From Sitta carolinensis (lineage: Eukaryota; Chordata; Aves; Passeriformes; Sittidae): 64,000 bases of DNA. The stretch covers positions 25,335,001-25,399,000 of the forward strand of contig JAVUNC010000004.1 of assembly GCA_032173965.1 (NCBI GenBank). Reading direction: 5' to 3'. A program made the position numbers and the translations under genes. A model generated the notes under the pieces. The model did not search any database. It saw only the letters and a list, made by a program, of their open reading frames with translations, and was not told the origin of the DNA. Below are positions 13,613 to 26,189 of this stretch, piece after piece. The first letter of the stretch is position 1; every line of letters starts with the position of its first letter.

Positions 13613-15726
13613 TCAACTAGAAGAGTCTAAATCATTTAGTTATGTGAGGATGGGTGCATTTTTGGCATAGGAAAATTCAAGAGAATTACATGCAGAGCTC
13701 TGTACAGAAACATGAAATTGCAGCGTATCTGGAAAGAAGTCAGGATGGCATCTGTTAGTCTGTCACAAATAAAATTTTATCTTTCATTCAAGAAAAAAAA
13801 ATTGGTTTAGAAAAGGTTTCAATTTTTTGATTAGAAAAGGTAATCCTAAGAGCAGAAAGCTATTTTTCCTGGCTTACCTATTTCTGCTTTTTTTTTTTTC
13901 CTTCAAATGGACACAATTCACACTAATATTTTCCTAAGCAAAAGGCAAAGGTACATGGTGGTGAACAGGAAACAGGTTCTTTTATGAGAATGTGTGGTTC
14001 TGGCTGACCTAGTGAGGGCTTCTCTGCTCCTTTTGGTTTTCATGAAGCACAGCACTACAGTAAGTGCTGACACTAGAATTACATCAAAAGTAAAGTGACA
14101 GGAAAACAGCCCATTAGTATCTTTTCTATTGATCATATGTCAGCTTTCTTATCTATAACAAATGCTTTTTCTTTCCATTCTAAAATACAAACTACAAAAA
14201 AAAAAAAATCAATATTTTCTCCAATTCTGTAAATGAGTCAAAACAAAACCAGATGATCACTGTAGAGAAATTAGCAAAACAAAGACAGCAGAATCAAGGA
14301 AATTGTAACAGTAGCATCTTTCTGACTGAAGGGTCTAAGATCTAAAGATTACAGCAAAGGAGCTAAACTAAGTTTACTGAATGCAAAAATAGATTACTCA
14401 ATAAACACAAGCAAACAGTGGCACTCATGAAGGTAATCCTTCCATTCTTGTCTTCACAGCACCTTCCACATAGACAAAACTGCATTTTTCTACTCAGTAA
14501 TGCTGACTGCAACTCAGTCTTTCACCTCAATTTTACCTGTATATTCAAATAAATAATAACTAGGAAGATGAAAAGATATAAAAAAATTATATGAAAATCT
14601 TAGTTATTCCAGTCATTCTTGTATCATTTGGTATACTCTAGACTAGTTCTATTGTGCTTTGGGCAAAATTTCTCAAGCATATTTGACTACTAATTAACTT
14701 TGGTGAGTATAAAGTGTGTATTTAAGGGGGCTAAAATTAGGTCCTTATGAGCATGGGGAAAATTAAAAGCTTCTGCTAAATCAAATTGGATTGGATTTCT
14801 ACTAAAATTGTGGCAAGTACGTTTTTCAGATGAAGTAATTTTTTTATGACTATAACACATCTAGTATACTGAGTGATTGCTAAATTGGTAGCATACATCA
14901 GTGGCATAAACCCGGCACAAAGAGAATCCTATACGAAGACAACTAACTGCTTTCATACAGTTTTGATGGTGGTTTTTTTCCCCTTCTAAAAAGGAGACAA
15001 GTATGTCTTGTAGAAATATTGCTGAGGCAATAGAAAATGCAAAATTATATTTTGCATAAAAATATAGTTAGGAAATTAACTGGGTTTTAACTTTAGGATA
15101 AAAGCTTAGCTATCAGTCAACAGCTAATCTATAATGAATAAACAAAACAGCTCACAAAATATGCAAAACTATATAGTGACGGAAAATTCTCTTAGATCTA
15201 CATGAGTGAACTTAGTTCAGACATGCTGCATTCCCTTGGCATGCAGAACTCACACTGAGATCAACGGGAGCCAGCAGGAGCACCACAGCTGAGTCAAGAT
15301 TTCTTGTGACCCAATTTAGGTTCTACCAGCATTAATATATTATGCAAATTAGATGTAAAGAAGGGTGTCTCTGTGTGATATTTCTACATGTACATGAATC
15401 AGGGGAAAAAATCTGTGGAATGAAAACTCCTAACTTCCATAAGGTAAACACATACATAGCCTGACTTTTAATTATTGACACATTTTAATGCATTTAAGAA
15501 TCATAAATTCTATGTAACAGCTTAAATTAAAAAATGTGTTTGAATATGAATCTCTGCTGTAAATTTATGAAACAGAAAGAGATTTAGGGGTTGAGGGCTT
15601 GGAAAAAAATGGTAAGACAGAATGTGAACTGAAAGACAACTGTTCCATAGCAGTTACATAGGGGCATATGCTCACCCTAAATTTAACATTTGTTTCTAGC
15701 TATCAGAAAATTACAAAAACCTGAAT
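13613..15726. other. AT-rich unique DNA, nothing seen
   Basis: Contains short poly(A) and poly(T) runs (near 13883 and 14197) with no upstream cDNA-like sequence, so these are not processed pseudogene tails. No gene or repeat identified. Confidence 0.6.
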
Positions 15727-15893
15727 ATTGGAAGGATGGATCTTGGGATTGTGTAGTCCAACAGTTTCCAAGAACCAGTCTGGCTTTGAACATTGCCAAG
15801 TACAGAGACCCCATAACCTCTCTAAGCAAGCTATCACACTGCTTTGACCATCTCCATAGCGAAAGAAGTGTATTTTATTTAAGTGGAATTGCC
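15727..15893 (-). mobile_element. CR1 LINE, 3' part of a split copy
   Basis: Antisense CR1 3' UTR ('ttggaaggatggatcttggg', 'gtgtagtccaaca', 'gcaagctatcacactgcttt', 'ttaagtggaa'). The match breaks at about 15893 and CR1 resumes near 16445, so this and 16439-16868 are one element interrupted by 15894-16438. It is clearly diverged, hence old. Confidence 0.8.
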
Positions 15894-16438
15894 TGTTGTC
15901 AAGGTGCACTTACAACCTTTACTGGCCCTGACCTGCTCACCTGTAAGTGTCATCCACACCCCTGCCCATGGTCTCAGGAGCCTTGTTTCTGCTTGGCCTT
16001 CTCTCCCTGCCTCAGTGACACCACTGGAGAGCCTGTCTCCAGTTGAGTGACAGCTGTGCTTGCTCAGGGCCATTGACCCTCCTGGCTTGGTTCCTGGCTG
16101 GTCAACTTCCTGACCTTAGGTCTGCACTGTCACCATGGACTTGCCTGACAGTCACTGAGCTGTGTCTAACACTGTTTATCCCCACCAGACCTCATCATGT
16201 TCTGTGGACTGACTCCATGGCTTGCCCTCAGATCTGTCTCTGCTACAAACTGACACCATGATTTGGAGTCTTGACAGAACCTGGGCAGCACTCTGAATCT
16301 ACCTTGCAGGGGCATGGTGGGACTGGGCTCTGGGTGGCAGGGCCCCTGCCCTCCTGGTCATGATATTGGCCTCAATTACTGGCCTCAAGACAGCCCTTGC
16401 TGTTCTTGACACTATATTTCCACTGGCAGCTCGAACCA
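15894..16438. mobile_element. Unclassified ~545 bp insertion nested in CR1
   Basis: GC-richer sequence with no CR1 similarity sits inside one CR1 copy. The outer limits TGTTGT...AACCA fit the TG...CA pattern of an LTR. The flanking hexamers 'attgcc' and 'tgtgcc' match at four of six bases, which could be a decayed target duplication. No polyadenylation signal, open frame or known motif identifies the family. Boundaries are good to about 20 bp on the right, because the resuming CR1 lacks about 60 bp. Confidence 0.5.
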
Positions 16439-16868
16439 TGTGCCTCTGGCTAGAATTTGGACTTTTCTTGCTCAGATATTATAAATGTTGATAAAATCTC
16501 TCTTGGTCTTGTCTCCAGGCTGAACAGTTCCCATCCACTCAGCCTGTCTTCATACGTATGTCAATGCCTCAGCACCTTTACCACCTTCATGGCCCTTTGC
16601 TGGACTCACTCCAATATATTCATTTCTCTTGCACTTGGGAGTCCAGCACTGGCCTGAGTATTCCAGGTGTGTCTCAGCAGTACTGCGAGAGGACCACCTT
16701 CCCTGACCTCTTGGTAGTGCTCTACCTAAGGCAGCCCAGGATGCCACTGGTGTTCTTTGCTGTGAGGGCTCACTGTTGGTTCATGGTCCACTTGGTGTTC
16801 GCCAAAATCCCCCAGTCCTTTTCCCTGAAAAAGTTCAGACAGTTGGCCCCACCTTGTCCTAGTCTCAC
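16439..16868 (-). mobile_element. CR1 LINE, 5' part of a split copy
   Basis: Antisense CR1 resumes with 'agatattataaatgttgata', followed by 'gtctccaggctgaacag', 'ggccctttgctggactc' and 'attccaggtgtgtctcagca'. These are the ORF2 C-terminal blocks read backwards. It ends in unique DNA near 16868 by normal 5' truncation. Confidence 0.9.
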
Positions 16869-19769
16869 ATGAAATGGGAGCCTGACTTGAAATGTCATTG
16901 CTGAACTCTTCAACAGCAAACTCTGATTTCAGCTAAGCCACTGCTGAATCAATGATTTGTGTTTTTGTGTCACATGAGGGTGGAAAACCTCATGTAGATT
17001 TATAGAAGTGATGTACAGGCACTCTGAACTGAAGGTAGGAGAATACAGCTGGAAGGGGAGGGAAGTAAGGTTTAAAAGTGAGACTTGACATTAAATTTGT
17101 AGAAATTTTGCCTTTGTGGTCAATTAACTGATTAGTCATCTGCATAAAAACGAGTTAATGAATGCCCAGGTAAGCTCAAGACCATCAGAAGAAACAGCTG
17201 TAAGTAGTATATAACACACACACATATTGTTTCTTTAGATATCTATGCCCTCAGATATTTGTATTTACTATATGGCACTTTCAAATATCCAGTCCAGTTT
17301 GTGTTAAAGCTATAAATGTCAAACAGAAGACTGTTTGATGTACTAAAGGAATCTTTCTTGAAAACAGCGTTAAATTAACTTTCTTGTGTAGGGATCAAAG
17401 GAAAAATTAAATTTCAATTCAGTCTCTAGGATCAAAGGAAAAAATTAAATTTCAATTCAGTCTCTAAAAATCCCACTCTCACGTGATCTTATGTCTATTG
17501 AGGGGGTGTTCAGCTCAGTGGGCAGCCTATACAAAGATCTTCTTATTTTTTGCTTGAAAATAGAAATAATTATTTAATAGCTAATATTCAAACATCAATT
17601 AGTTTTAGCTTATATATGTATTTTCTTTTCTGAAACATTTAATGATTTCCACATGATATGCACACAGCTAGCATGTTTCTCTAAGCGCATATAAGCTAAA
17701 AAGGAAAACCAAAAAAACCCCAAAATTCAAACCAGTAGTACACTAAAGAGAAGACAATGCCATAAGCAGGAAGCTTTTGTTAAAATATGCAATTCATAAC
17801 TTAAAAAATTCCAAGCTATCTTAAATTCAATCTCAGTAGTATTTTAGGTATGAGTTGTGCCTAGACTCAGTTTAAATACAATAAAATTGCACTTCAGAAG
17901 TCAGTTTCAGAAGCACTATTGACCATAGAAAAAGTGTAATATTTCTTTTATGACATGAACTGTTTACTAATAAATATAAAGCTAGATAACAGGTAGTAAA
18001 GGAGTCATTACAAATATGTGACCATGAAGATATGTGCTCATTAAATGCAAGAGGGACCAAAATACTGAAATTAAAAAATATAGCCTGGTCACTTCTTCAG
18101 TCCCTGAATTGTGTCCTTTTCTCAACCAGCCCACTAGATCAATAACTAGAAGCTTTTATTCAATTTATGATATATAGTTATTGTACAATGGTTATTTTCA
18201 AAATGTGTGCTTTTTTTCTTTTTTTAAAGTTAAGTTCATGGTTGCAACCCTACTTATAGATTAGAAATTCATTTATCTACCACACTTGTTACCTATGAAC
18301 AGCTTGTTTTCTTATCAAACTGAGCCATCACTACATATAGCTAATCCTGACTTGGAACACAATAGCTTAATAATTGCATTAGTTTTCTATTTAATATACA
18401 CTACAAAAACTGTAAAAGAAAGGTACTGAATATTAACTCATGGAAGAAGGAATTAGATGGCTGCTTTGAAGTAATGTTGTATCTAACAAACTTTGTATTT
18501 AATATATGGTTGGAAGATTGATAAACAGCATCGTTCCTGCAGAATTCTTATAATTTGTCAGTATTACTTGCTCAAGATACTAGACCAACTTTGAGAAGGA
18601 AAAACGCAAACAACAATGCAAACTAACGTGTGTTCCATCATTGACCTGACTAAAATATCTTCTCCTTTCCCTTCAGCACAGTAGATACACTTAGTATAAA
18701 AGAGACAGCAATTTCTGATTTATACAGTTGACTCATAAGGAGTGAAGGAATTTCATCAATTGCAGTTGATAGTGGTGCCACTGATTTGGGCAAATTGGAT
18801 GCACAAGCTAATTTCCTCATTAACTGACTCAGCCAAATCTAAGGCTCATGAGACGAGATTGATCTAAATACCTCTTGGAAGTGCAAATGAATTTTGGTGA
18901 AGCTATAGACATTAAGATACCGTTATAGTTAGGAATTTGTCAGAATACATCACTGCTTTGTTGGATCAAGGAAGATAGAAATGCTACAATATTCAAAATA
19001 TGCTGAAGTCTTAATTTGTCAAATATTTAGTTAAAATAATTCATACCCCTGTGTCTGATTAGCATATGCAAGGAATGTATGGCAATGATATATTCATTTA
19101 TCCAGCCAGCTCTGAAGGAAAAATACAATTTACTGTATTTTCCTCATAGTCACAATTGCAAGGACTGTAGGACTATGATAAGTAATGACAGATGAAAAAA
19201 AAAAGGAGACATTGTTCCACTGCAGATCACTGGCCTGAAAGATTTTGACAACATAGTAAGGAATATTTAGATTAAAATAAAGGGAAATAAATGCTATTAT
19301 CAAGATTGAGGAAGGCTGCTTGAAAATACACATCCTTATGCTTCAAGATTCAGAAAACATGGATGAAATTAGGCCTGTAGGGTTTGTGACAATCATAGCT
19401 CTTTGTGTATCTTTTCAGCTTTTCTCTAGATCTTAGGAATGAAAACCTGTTACCAGTCAATGCCAAACTGAGCAGGACACCTCTACAGATCAGGAACAGG
19501 CAATCCTACACCGACATGGCTATTGTCAGGACCACAAATATGAGTTTGTGAAACAGATTTGCTCCAAAGACTGTCACTCAGTACCAAATAAAGGTGGAAA
19601 TTGGTGGAAAAAAGGGTAGTTATGAAGAGCAATGCTGACCTTTTTTTGAGACTTCCTCGGAGAGGTAGCACCAAAGTCCTTATACTGGAACACCCCATCA
19701 AAACTCTTCAGCAGTCATTACAGAATGTTGTGGGCAAAAGCTTATTCATAATAACATAAAGAAAATATG
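16869..19769. other. AT-rich unique DNA
   Basis: Nothing gene-like was recognised. It holds the 37 bp tandem duplication at 17392-17466. Open frames are under 70 codons. Confidence 0.6.
17392..17466. repeat. Tandem duplication, 37/38 bp unit
   Basis: Two adjacent copies beginning 'ggatcaaaggaaaaa' and ending 'cagtctcta' (17392-17428 and 17429-17466). They differ only by one A in the A run, so the duplication is recent or the copies have been kept alike. Confidence 0.95.
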
Positions 19770-19775
19770 GAAAGG

Positions 19776-20157
19776 TGTTGTATTACGCTGAGTAGTTTTG
19801 TGAAATTATACTGGATGTTTTGTATACCCACACGAAAAAGATGTAACTTTCCCATGAACCTCGGTGCCCCTTTACCTGACACCACCCTTCCCACCTGTCC
19901 TGGAGTCTGCTCCTGTTGGTCAGCAGACCCTCCCTTCCCCCTCCCCTTTCCCAAGGGGACACAAAACCACCTGGCCACGTGCCCAGCGCTCTCTTTCCTG
20001 CCAGGTTTTCATGGATTAAGTTCTGTATTAAAGCAGCAGGATCGTGCCTGGATAGGAGGAGCGCCTTTTAGTCTTTTATCCACGTCCTCACCACAGTTCC
20101 CCCTCTGAGGGACTGGAGCTAGCCCGCACGGACCCTAGGGGTGAGGGAACTGTGGCA
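19776..20157 (+). mobile_element. Solo LTR, 382 bp, ERVK-like
   Basis: Begins TGTTGTATTACGC and ends GAACTGTGGCA. It is flanked by a perfect 6 bp TSD, 'gaaagg', at 19770-19775 and 20158-20163. The 5' third is AT-rich, followed by a GC-rich, C-tract-containing segment and an ATTAAA polyadenylation signal at 20027-20032, which sets the orientation as plus. After it come a CpG-containing U5-like region and an 11 bp perfect inverted repeat (20091-20101 and 20145-20155). No gag or pol sequence is attached, so it is a solo LTR. The 6 bp duplication points to class II (ERVK) integration. Confidence 0.82.
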
Positions 20158-20163
20158 GAAAGG

Positions 20164-23157
20164 GAGGAGGAAATGGTAATGTCATTTCTTCTTGTAGGGT
20201 GATTTTTCATTTATTTGGATTGTAGATTCTTCTTGAAATCTTTTGATTCCATCACTGCTTTATACCTGCTTGATAATTTTGACATTTACACAATGACAGT
20301 CATGACACAATGCTCTTTTACAGGCAATATATATTCTAGAATTTATTTCTTTATTTCTTATAAGCCTATAGGACTTATTAGAAAGATCTGGCAACACTTA
20401 AGACTTCAGTGGTCCGTGTATTCATTTTTCTGGTACATAAAACATTGGTATGACTATTTTTTGAATAATGATCAGGGCAATCTTCTATGTCTGCCATCCA
20501 TCTTCAGCCCCTCAAGAGGCTATGATCCATCCCTCTAGGCTCTTCTGTTTGGAGTACAACCTACCGGCATAATATCATGGATTTGGGCAGGAGGTCTGTC
20601 ATATGCCTCCAGATATCTCATTTTAAAGATGTCATGAGTCATTTTTCTGATGGATTTGATGGTTTAATATCACTGCAGCTTTTTTTCCTGCAAGAGTTTC
20701 AAAACTACTTTATACCATATTTTTAAGTTATGACCACTTAAAAGACAAAAGAGGCACAGTTAGTTTTCATAGGCAAGGAAGGTATCTGAACTCTCAGAGG
20801 AAATTGTAAGCTACTACTCATCCAGATGCCAATTCAGTTCCCTGATCTTAAATTCTCTTTCCAAGTTAGATTTCCTGAGGAAGGAAGAGCAGCTGCCTCA
20901 GATCTCCCTCTGGTAGAGTCAGGAGATGACTCAGACACTGTACAGTACTTGTAGTGGCAAAACAGATTTTCTCATTGCTTTGAAAGCTGAGTGCTCTGTT
21001 TAGGAGTGTAAGTTAGTAGATGGTGCCAAGGATGCAGAACCTACACCCACTCTGAACTGCAGAAAATCTTCTAATTAGGCAAAGGTTACTGGCTTATAGA
21101 ACAGTTATCCCTCTCTTTTTCTAACAGTTGGATTTTTTTTTTTTAAATATCTCATATATGAGCATATTAGCATAAAATTTCTTAAATACTGCACATCCTA
21201 TGTAATTCTTCTGATTATTTCTGTCAACTTATCAGCCTCCAGTGTGTGATACAGACATCTAAATATCCTCTTAGGGAGTAGGGCTGCGGTTTGTACTTCC
21301 CAGCATGTTCTTTGATTCCATTCAACTTTCTTTCTTTTTCCATTTATCTTAGATGTGTAGAAAGATGTGTTGCAGCTAAATGAAGCACAAACTATCCTAC
21401 CTCTGGATGCTCTTTGCTGAAACGGTAGGTAACAATAATGGAAGCAGAAGCTTCTAAAGACAAACCTCACAAGGAAACCTTTCTATTGATTTCATCACCC
21501 AATGAACTATCATGCATTTATAATTAAGGACTTTTGTGCATATTTCTATTAAAATTTGCACCCAGTCCTTGTAACATTTTGATTGTAGTTTCATTTTCCT
21601 GTCCAGGGCTTTTATGAGCATTTCCAGTAAGAAATACTTCTGTGATGTTTCATATCACTTGAGTAATTTCTCAAGGAACATTTATTATATGTGAGCTATA
21701 GCAACTAGGCATTTATGAGACTTACATAGGACTCAGAGCTTGGAAGTACAATTTTGTCTTTGTTACATCCTAAGAAAAATCTATGAACTTTTAGCATTGC
21801 TTTTTCTAAATGTATGTTCTTGTATATTTTACATACAGTGTGAGTAAAATATTTAGACTAATACCAAAAATAGTGTAATAACATAAAATGCTGGCAGATC
21901 TCAGTTTTATAAAATGGAAGAGTTATCCATTAAGACATTGCTAATATTTTAAAAATTTCAGATAATTTAGAATGAATTCATCAATCTGCTTTACTGAACA
22001 ATGGAACTGGAATTTGCAAAAAAGGAGAAACAAAAAATCCAGGTCAGACTCAGCACCAACTCATGTGACAAAGCTTTAAAGAGGCCTTATACATTTGTGG
22101 AGGTAAGAAGTCAAACCCCACAAATATCTGATGACAGTTTTGCAATCCTTAGTGTAGGTGGAATTAAAAGAGGTGTGATAAATCAATAGAACAAATTGTC
22201 AGGCCGGTAATATGGCTTGCACTGTGCTGCTTCTCATTAGATGCAGCAGCAATTGCAGAAAAGCTATTACAGCATTCAGCACTGTTAATGAGATGTAATT
22301 CCACAATTAGTCTGCTGACAGAGTATACAGTCTGCAACTGGGTTACCCTAAAACATTTTCACATGTAAGAGAATTTAGCAAAGACAGATTTTTGATAACT
22401 ACCAAACCTTGAAAACTTTCCTAAAATATGTGTTGTAGTCTGATATAAACATCACCTTTTAAATCTGGTTCTGCTTCAGATAAACCTGATCAGTAGTAAG
22501 ATCCAAAGCCAGTGTTTTATTGATATTTAAGCTGATGCATTTGATAAAGCCCTTGATTATCTCCCTACAACTCAATGTCAAGTTCAAGTACTGATTGGCC
22601 AAAATGCCAATTTCTAAATATTTTTCTGAAAATCCAGAATGGAGCTTGTTTGGCACATCACTGTTTAGACAGGTTTGCATCTCACAATAGTTCCTAGTTT
22701 GAAGACTATATAACCAGAGTAAGAATTATATGGGACAGAAAAAGGGTGGTATTTGAGTTTTCTTTTTACATGAAATATGTTTAAGGAAATTTCAGGAAAA
22801 TTAATTTAATGAAATTCATGTATCTTAGTATACCTGCACTTTTAAAACATTTTGATTGAAAAATAGTTTCCTACTTGTTTCAACGACTGTTTAGGAATGT
22901 TTGGACTGATCTCTAGGAGTAAGGTTAAAACCTGATACAGCTTTTTGTGGTATTGCTCCATGGAGACATTTGGGTGTCTGTCCATATCTGAGGATTTCCA
23001 GCAGATTTATGCTTTTCTTTTAAACATAGAAATCAATGATTTTTAAAATTTACATTGATTTCTTTTTCCATTCTGTGTTTTATTTTTTTATACTCATTGC
23101 AGTAACATACCATGCTATACAGCATTCTTATTCTGTTTCCTATTTTGGATGAAAACA
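20164..23157. other. AT-rich unique DNA
   Basis: No gene recognised. Two places are worth naming. At 21962-22100 an acceptor-like 'aaatttcag' and a strong donor-like 'gtggag|gtaagaag' bracket a short ATG frame starting at 22001. At 22195-22350 there is a stretch rich in homeodomain-type TAAT/ATTA cores that looks like a conserved non-coding element. Neither is proven. Confidence 0.55.
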
Positions 23158-23430
23158 TCTGGGCCCCGAGGGCTCCTCCAGCCCCACTCTCCCTGTTCAG
23201 CCCCCAGGGGCCACTGATGCCTGTCCCAGCAATGCTGCAGCAGAGCTGGACTCCAACTCCCCACAGCCCTGCCCTGCTGAGCTGGGCTTACCTGCGGGAC
23301 TGTGTCCCATCCCTGTGAGATGGGCAGTGCCCAAGGGCTGGGCTGCCCCGGTGTGCCCTGGCTTCCCTGCTCCTGGCTGGGGATGGGATGGGCCCATGTG
23401 CTGCTGCTGGCCCCTCCCCTGCTCCCTAGG
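23158..23430. other. GC-rich block of unknown origin
   Basis: Abrupt change to GC-rich sequence ('gggccccgagggctcctcc' to 'cccctcccctgctcccta'). Open frames on both strands are proline- and glycine-rich, as expected from base composition, with no recognisable domain. No TG...CA ends or target duplication were found. It may be a fragment of a GC-rich retroelement or an unrelated GC island. Confidence 0.4.
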
Positions 23431-23607
23431 AGAAAGTGAACTCATTATTAACATGCCACCCTCTTACTTTCTTTGCAACATTAACTTAGACAAATGCAAT
23501 AATACTCCATCTCCTTCATTCAGCTGTTCAAGATGTTTGTGCCTACCACATGGACGCCTCGGTGCCTTCCCATGTAACCACACTGGCAGATGAGTGCATC
23601 AGCTCTG

Positions 23608-24025
23608 TGACAACCTTCCAGACAGATAAACCCAGACATCTACATCAGTGTTAATTTTCACAGGCGAGAAACTCGCATCCTCTACCTTCTCCTCTCCTTT
23701 CTGCCCCTGAGCTCACCCAGTCTCACCCACCAATCATCCCTCCTCCTTGGCCAAGGGTTTCTGGTGAAGCTTCCAGCTCTCCTTATGGAGACTGCTCCTG
23801 CTGTCCTGTCTGCCATTATGGGCTACTGCTCCTTGTTTATGGGCTTATCAGGAGACCCACCCGGATCATGCCTCTTCTGTGCCTGTGTATCTTCACTGCC
23901 TCCTTCATCCTGCTGATCAGCTCCAGCCCTGGCTGGCTTGGCAGCTGTTTTCCCAACAAATTTCCCTACCCTCATTCCTAAACAAAACCACATTCCAATT
24001 TTCCTTGAGTCAGACCCACACTACA
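23608..24025. mobile_element. Probable solo LTR, 418 bp
   Basis: A pyrimidine-rich segment reading TGACAACC...CCACACTACA. It is flanked by a perfect 5 bp direct repeat 'ctctg' (23603-23607 and 24026-24030). Read on the minus strand it starts TGTAGTGTGGG, which resembles avian LTR starts, but no clear polyadenylation signal fixes the direction. I settled on these limits by looking for TG...CA ends with matching flanks, so chance agreement is possible. Confidence 0.5.
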
Positions 24026-24030
24026 CTCTG

Positions 24031-25477
24031 AACACTACAGAACATTCTTCACTCCTTTTATTCAATCCAAATTGAAAAGTCTTAAAAATCAAATACTTCT
24101 TCTGAATGCAAGTTTTAATATGTTTTAGGAAAATATGTAATATGAGGGAACACAACAAATCCTTCCCCCAAAAACCCAGAAAAACACAAACATATTCACC
24201 CATGCAGAAAAAAAAAGCCAATAAACTTTAGCTATTCCTGAGAAAAATCCAGCTAGGTCCTTCTACCCTGTTCTATTGCCTCAACAGGAATTAAAAAATA
24301 TTTAAATACCTGCCAAATTTCTTTGTTTCCTTAATCACAATTTTGCTATTAGAAGCATGAGATTGCTGAACATGCATGAACAGCATGTAGGTCACAGGAA
24401 TAGGAAATTTTGATTTATCCATGATACATTGCTGGTTTGCATGGTGTTTTGGAGTTATCTTTAAAACAGAAGGAAAGAACTCAGTAAAAAGCTTGATCCC
24501 TTTTGTCAACAAAGAAACTACATAGGGATGGCAAAGAAATACCATGATTCCCTTAGGTAAATGGTGAACACTGCATGAAATAAATAAAATGGATTAATCT
24601 ACTTTTAGTATGTTTAGCTTGATTTTTTTTTCCTCAGACAGCTTATCTTCCCCTTTAAAAGAGAAAAGGCAGCTAGGGGGAATTATTAATTAGGATCAAA
24701 TATTAACTATAATTTGTAAGCAAAACAAACTAATTCAAGTTGTGGTTTTGTACACAAGGCTACAAAATCTTACTCTAACCTTTACATGGATTTACAACTC
24801 ATTGGTGCACAGTAAGTACAGCCTGCTCTTAATGAAGCTGAGTCTTTATATTTTTAACACTCATTTGGAAAACCAATTAACTCTGGCTCTATTGAGCAAC
24901 TTGAATAGGAAATAAATCAAATGTTAAAACATTGGTGAAGAGCCAGACTTCTGTAATTAGAGTACGGATGTGCCCAAGGCTGACTATGTGGTGTGCAGCA
25001 TTATAGATTGACAACTTCAACAGTCCAAAGCAATCACAATTGTACATTCCCCTTGCTACACATGCTAGCACCTAGCAAAACCACCATATGATATTTACCC
25101 TTCAAATTTGGGTTCAAGTTCTTTATGATTTATAAGAAGCATAATATTCCTTCTTCAATCTAGAAAACTAAAAGAGTCCTAAGGTTTTAAATTACATTCA
25201 ATATGAATATTCCACAGGAAGTACAGTCTGTTAGGTGGGAGACAGCATAATTTCCTAGACGACATTAACGGGTTCACTGACCACATGCAATGTTTTCAAA
25301 GAAATTGCAATTTATTGTGGTTAGCCTCAAAATATATTTGCTATGACTTTCTTTGCACTTCTGCATTACTTGAATGCACAAATAAAAGGTTAATTAAATC
25401 TAAGGAATAAAAATCAGTTGTTCAGTATTTCCCCAAATGTTTAGTATTACCTCTAAACTTTCATTATTTGGACTTTT
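24031..25477. other. AT-rich unique DNA, nothing seen
   Basis: Only chance-length open frames and no repeat match. Confidence 0.6.
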
Positions 25478-25482
25478 CCTGC

Positions 25483-26184
25483 TGTCTTGGGTCGCAGTGC
25501 AGGATGTCACCAGGAGCATGTATTCACCATCTGTTGAAACTGGGCCAGGGGGCTGGGGTGTGGTGGTCCTCTGTTAGTAGGCCAGCTGTTAAAAAACACG
25601 TGGGGCAGTTTTCTTTATCTCTTCCATAACTCATCCTTGTCCAGGGAGAGATCTTCTACTAATGGACCACTGAGACTCATTTCATGACTGATAAATTTAC
25701 ATCATCCCACTGGGAGATGCTCCATCCAGGGGGAGGAGCCAAGCATTCCTACCTGGGTAAAAATCTGAGATTTGGAACACCAAGGCAGCCTTCTCACTGG
25801 ATTCCCAGAGGATGACCAGGCCCATCTACAGCACCACTCGACCTTCAGAGGAAATCTACACTTCTCTACAGGATCATTGCTTCAACAGAACCACATCTGC
25901 CACTCCAGGAAGACTGCAGCCACCTTTTAATGGGACTGCTACCAACACCCTGACCCACAGGGTGTCAGGTTGTGTTCTGAGTCTGTCAGTGGCTTTGGTT
26001 CTTGTATTACTGCATTTTTTTTTTAACTCTCCTAATAAAGAACTGTCATTCCTATTCCCATACCTTTGCCTGAGAGCCCCTTAATTTCAAAATTATAATA
26101 ATTCAGAGGGAGGGGGTTTACATTCTTCATTTCAAGGGAGGCTCCTGCCTTCCTTAGCAGACACCTGTCGTTCAAACCGAGACA
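25483..26184 (+). mobile_element. Solo LTR, 702 bp, ERVL-like (young copy 1)
   Basis: Starts TGTCTTGGGTCGCAG and ends AAACCGAGACA. A perfect 5 bp TSD, 'cctgc', sits at 25478-25482 and 26185-26189, typical of ERVL elements. AATAAA at 26034-26039 sets plus orientation. It differs from 53187-53889 by six substitutions and one G insertion by my reading, so both are young. A 90-codon frame (25812-26084) with a hydrophobic stretch lies inside and overlaps the polyadenylation signal; see rejected items. The sequence resembles songbird ERVL LTRs as I remember them. No internal region remains. Confidence 0.93.
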
Positions 26185-26189
26185 CCTGC

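Noticed and set aside
25812..26084. 90-codon ATG frame with a hydrophobic stretch inside the 25483 LTR, repeated at 53517-53789
   Set aside because: It overlaps the LTR's own AATAAA signal (26034-26039), so transcripts ending there would cut it short. Two of the three substitutions between copies are silent, but with so few changes and such recent copies an intact frame says nothing about selection.
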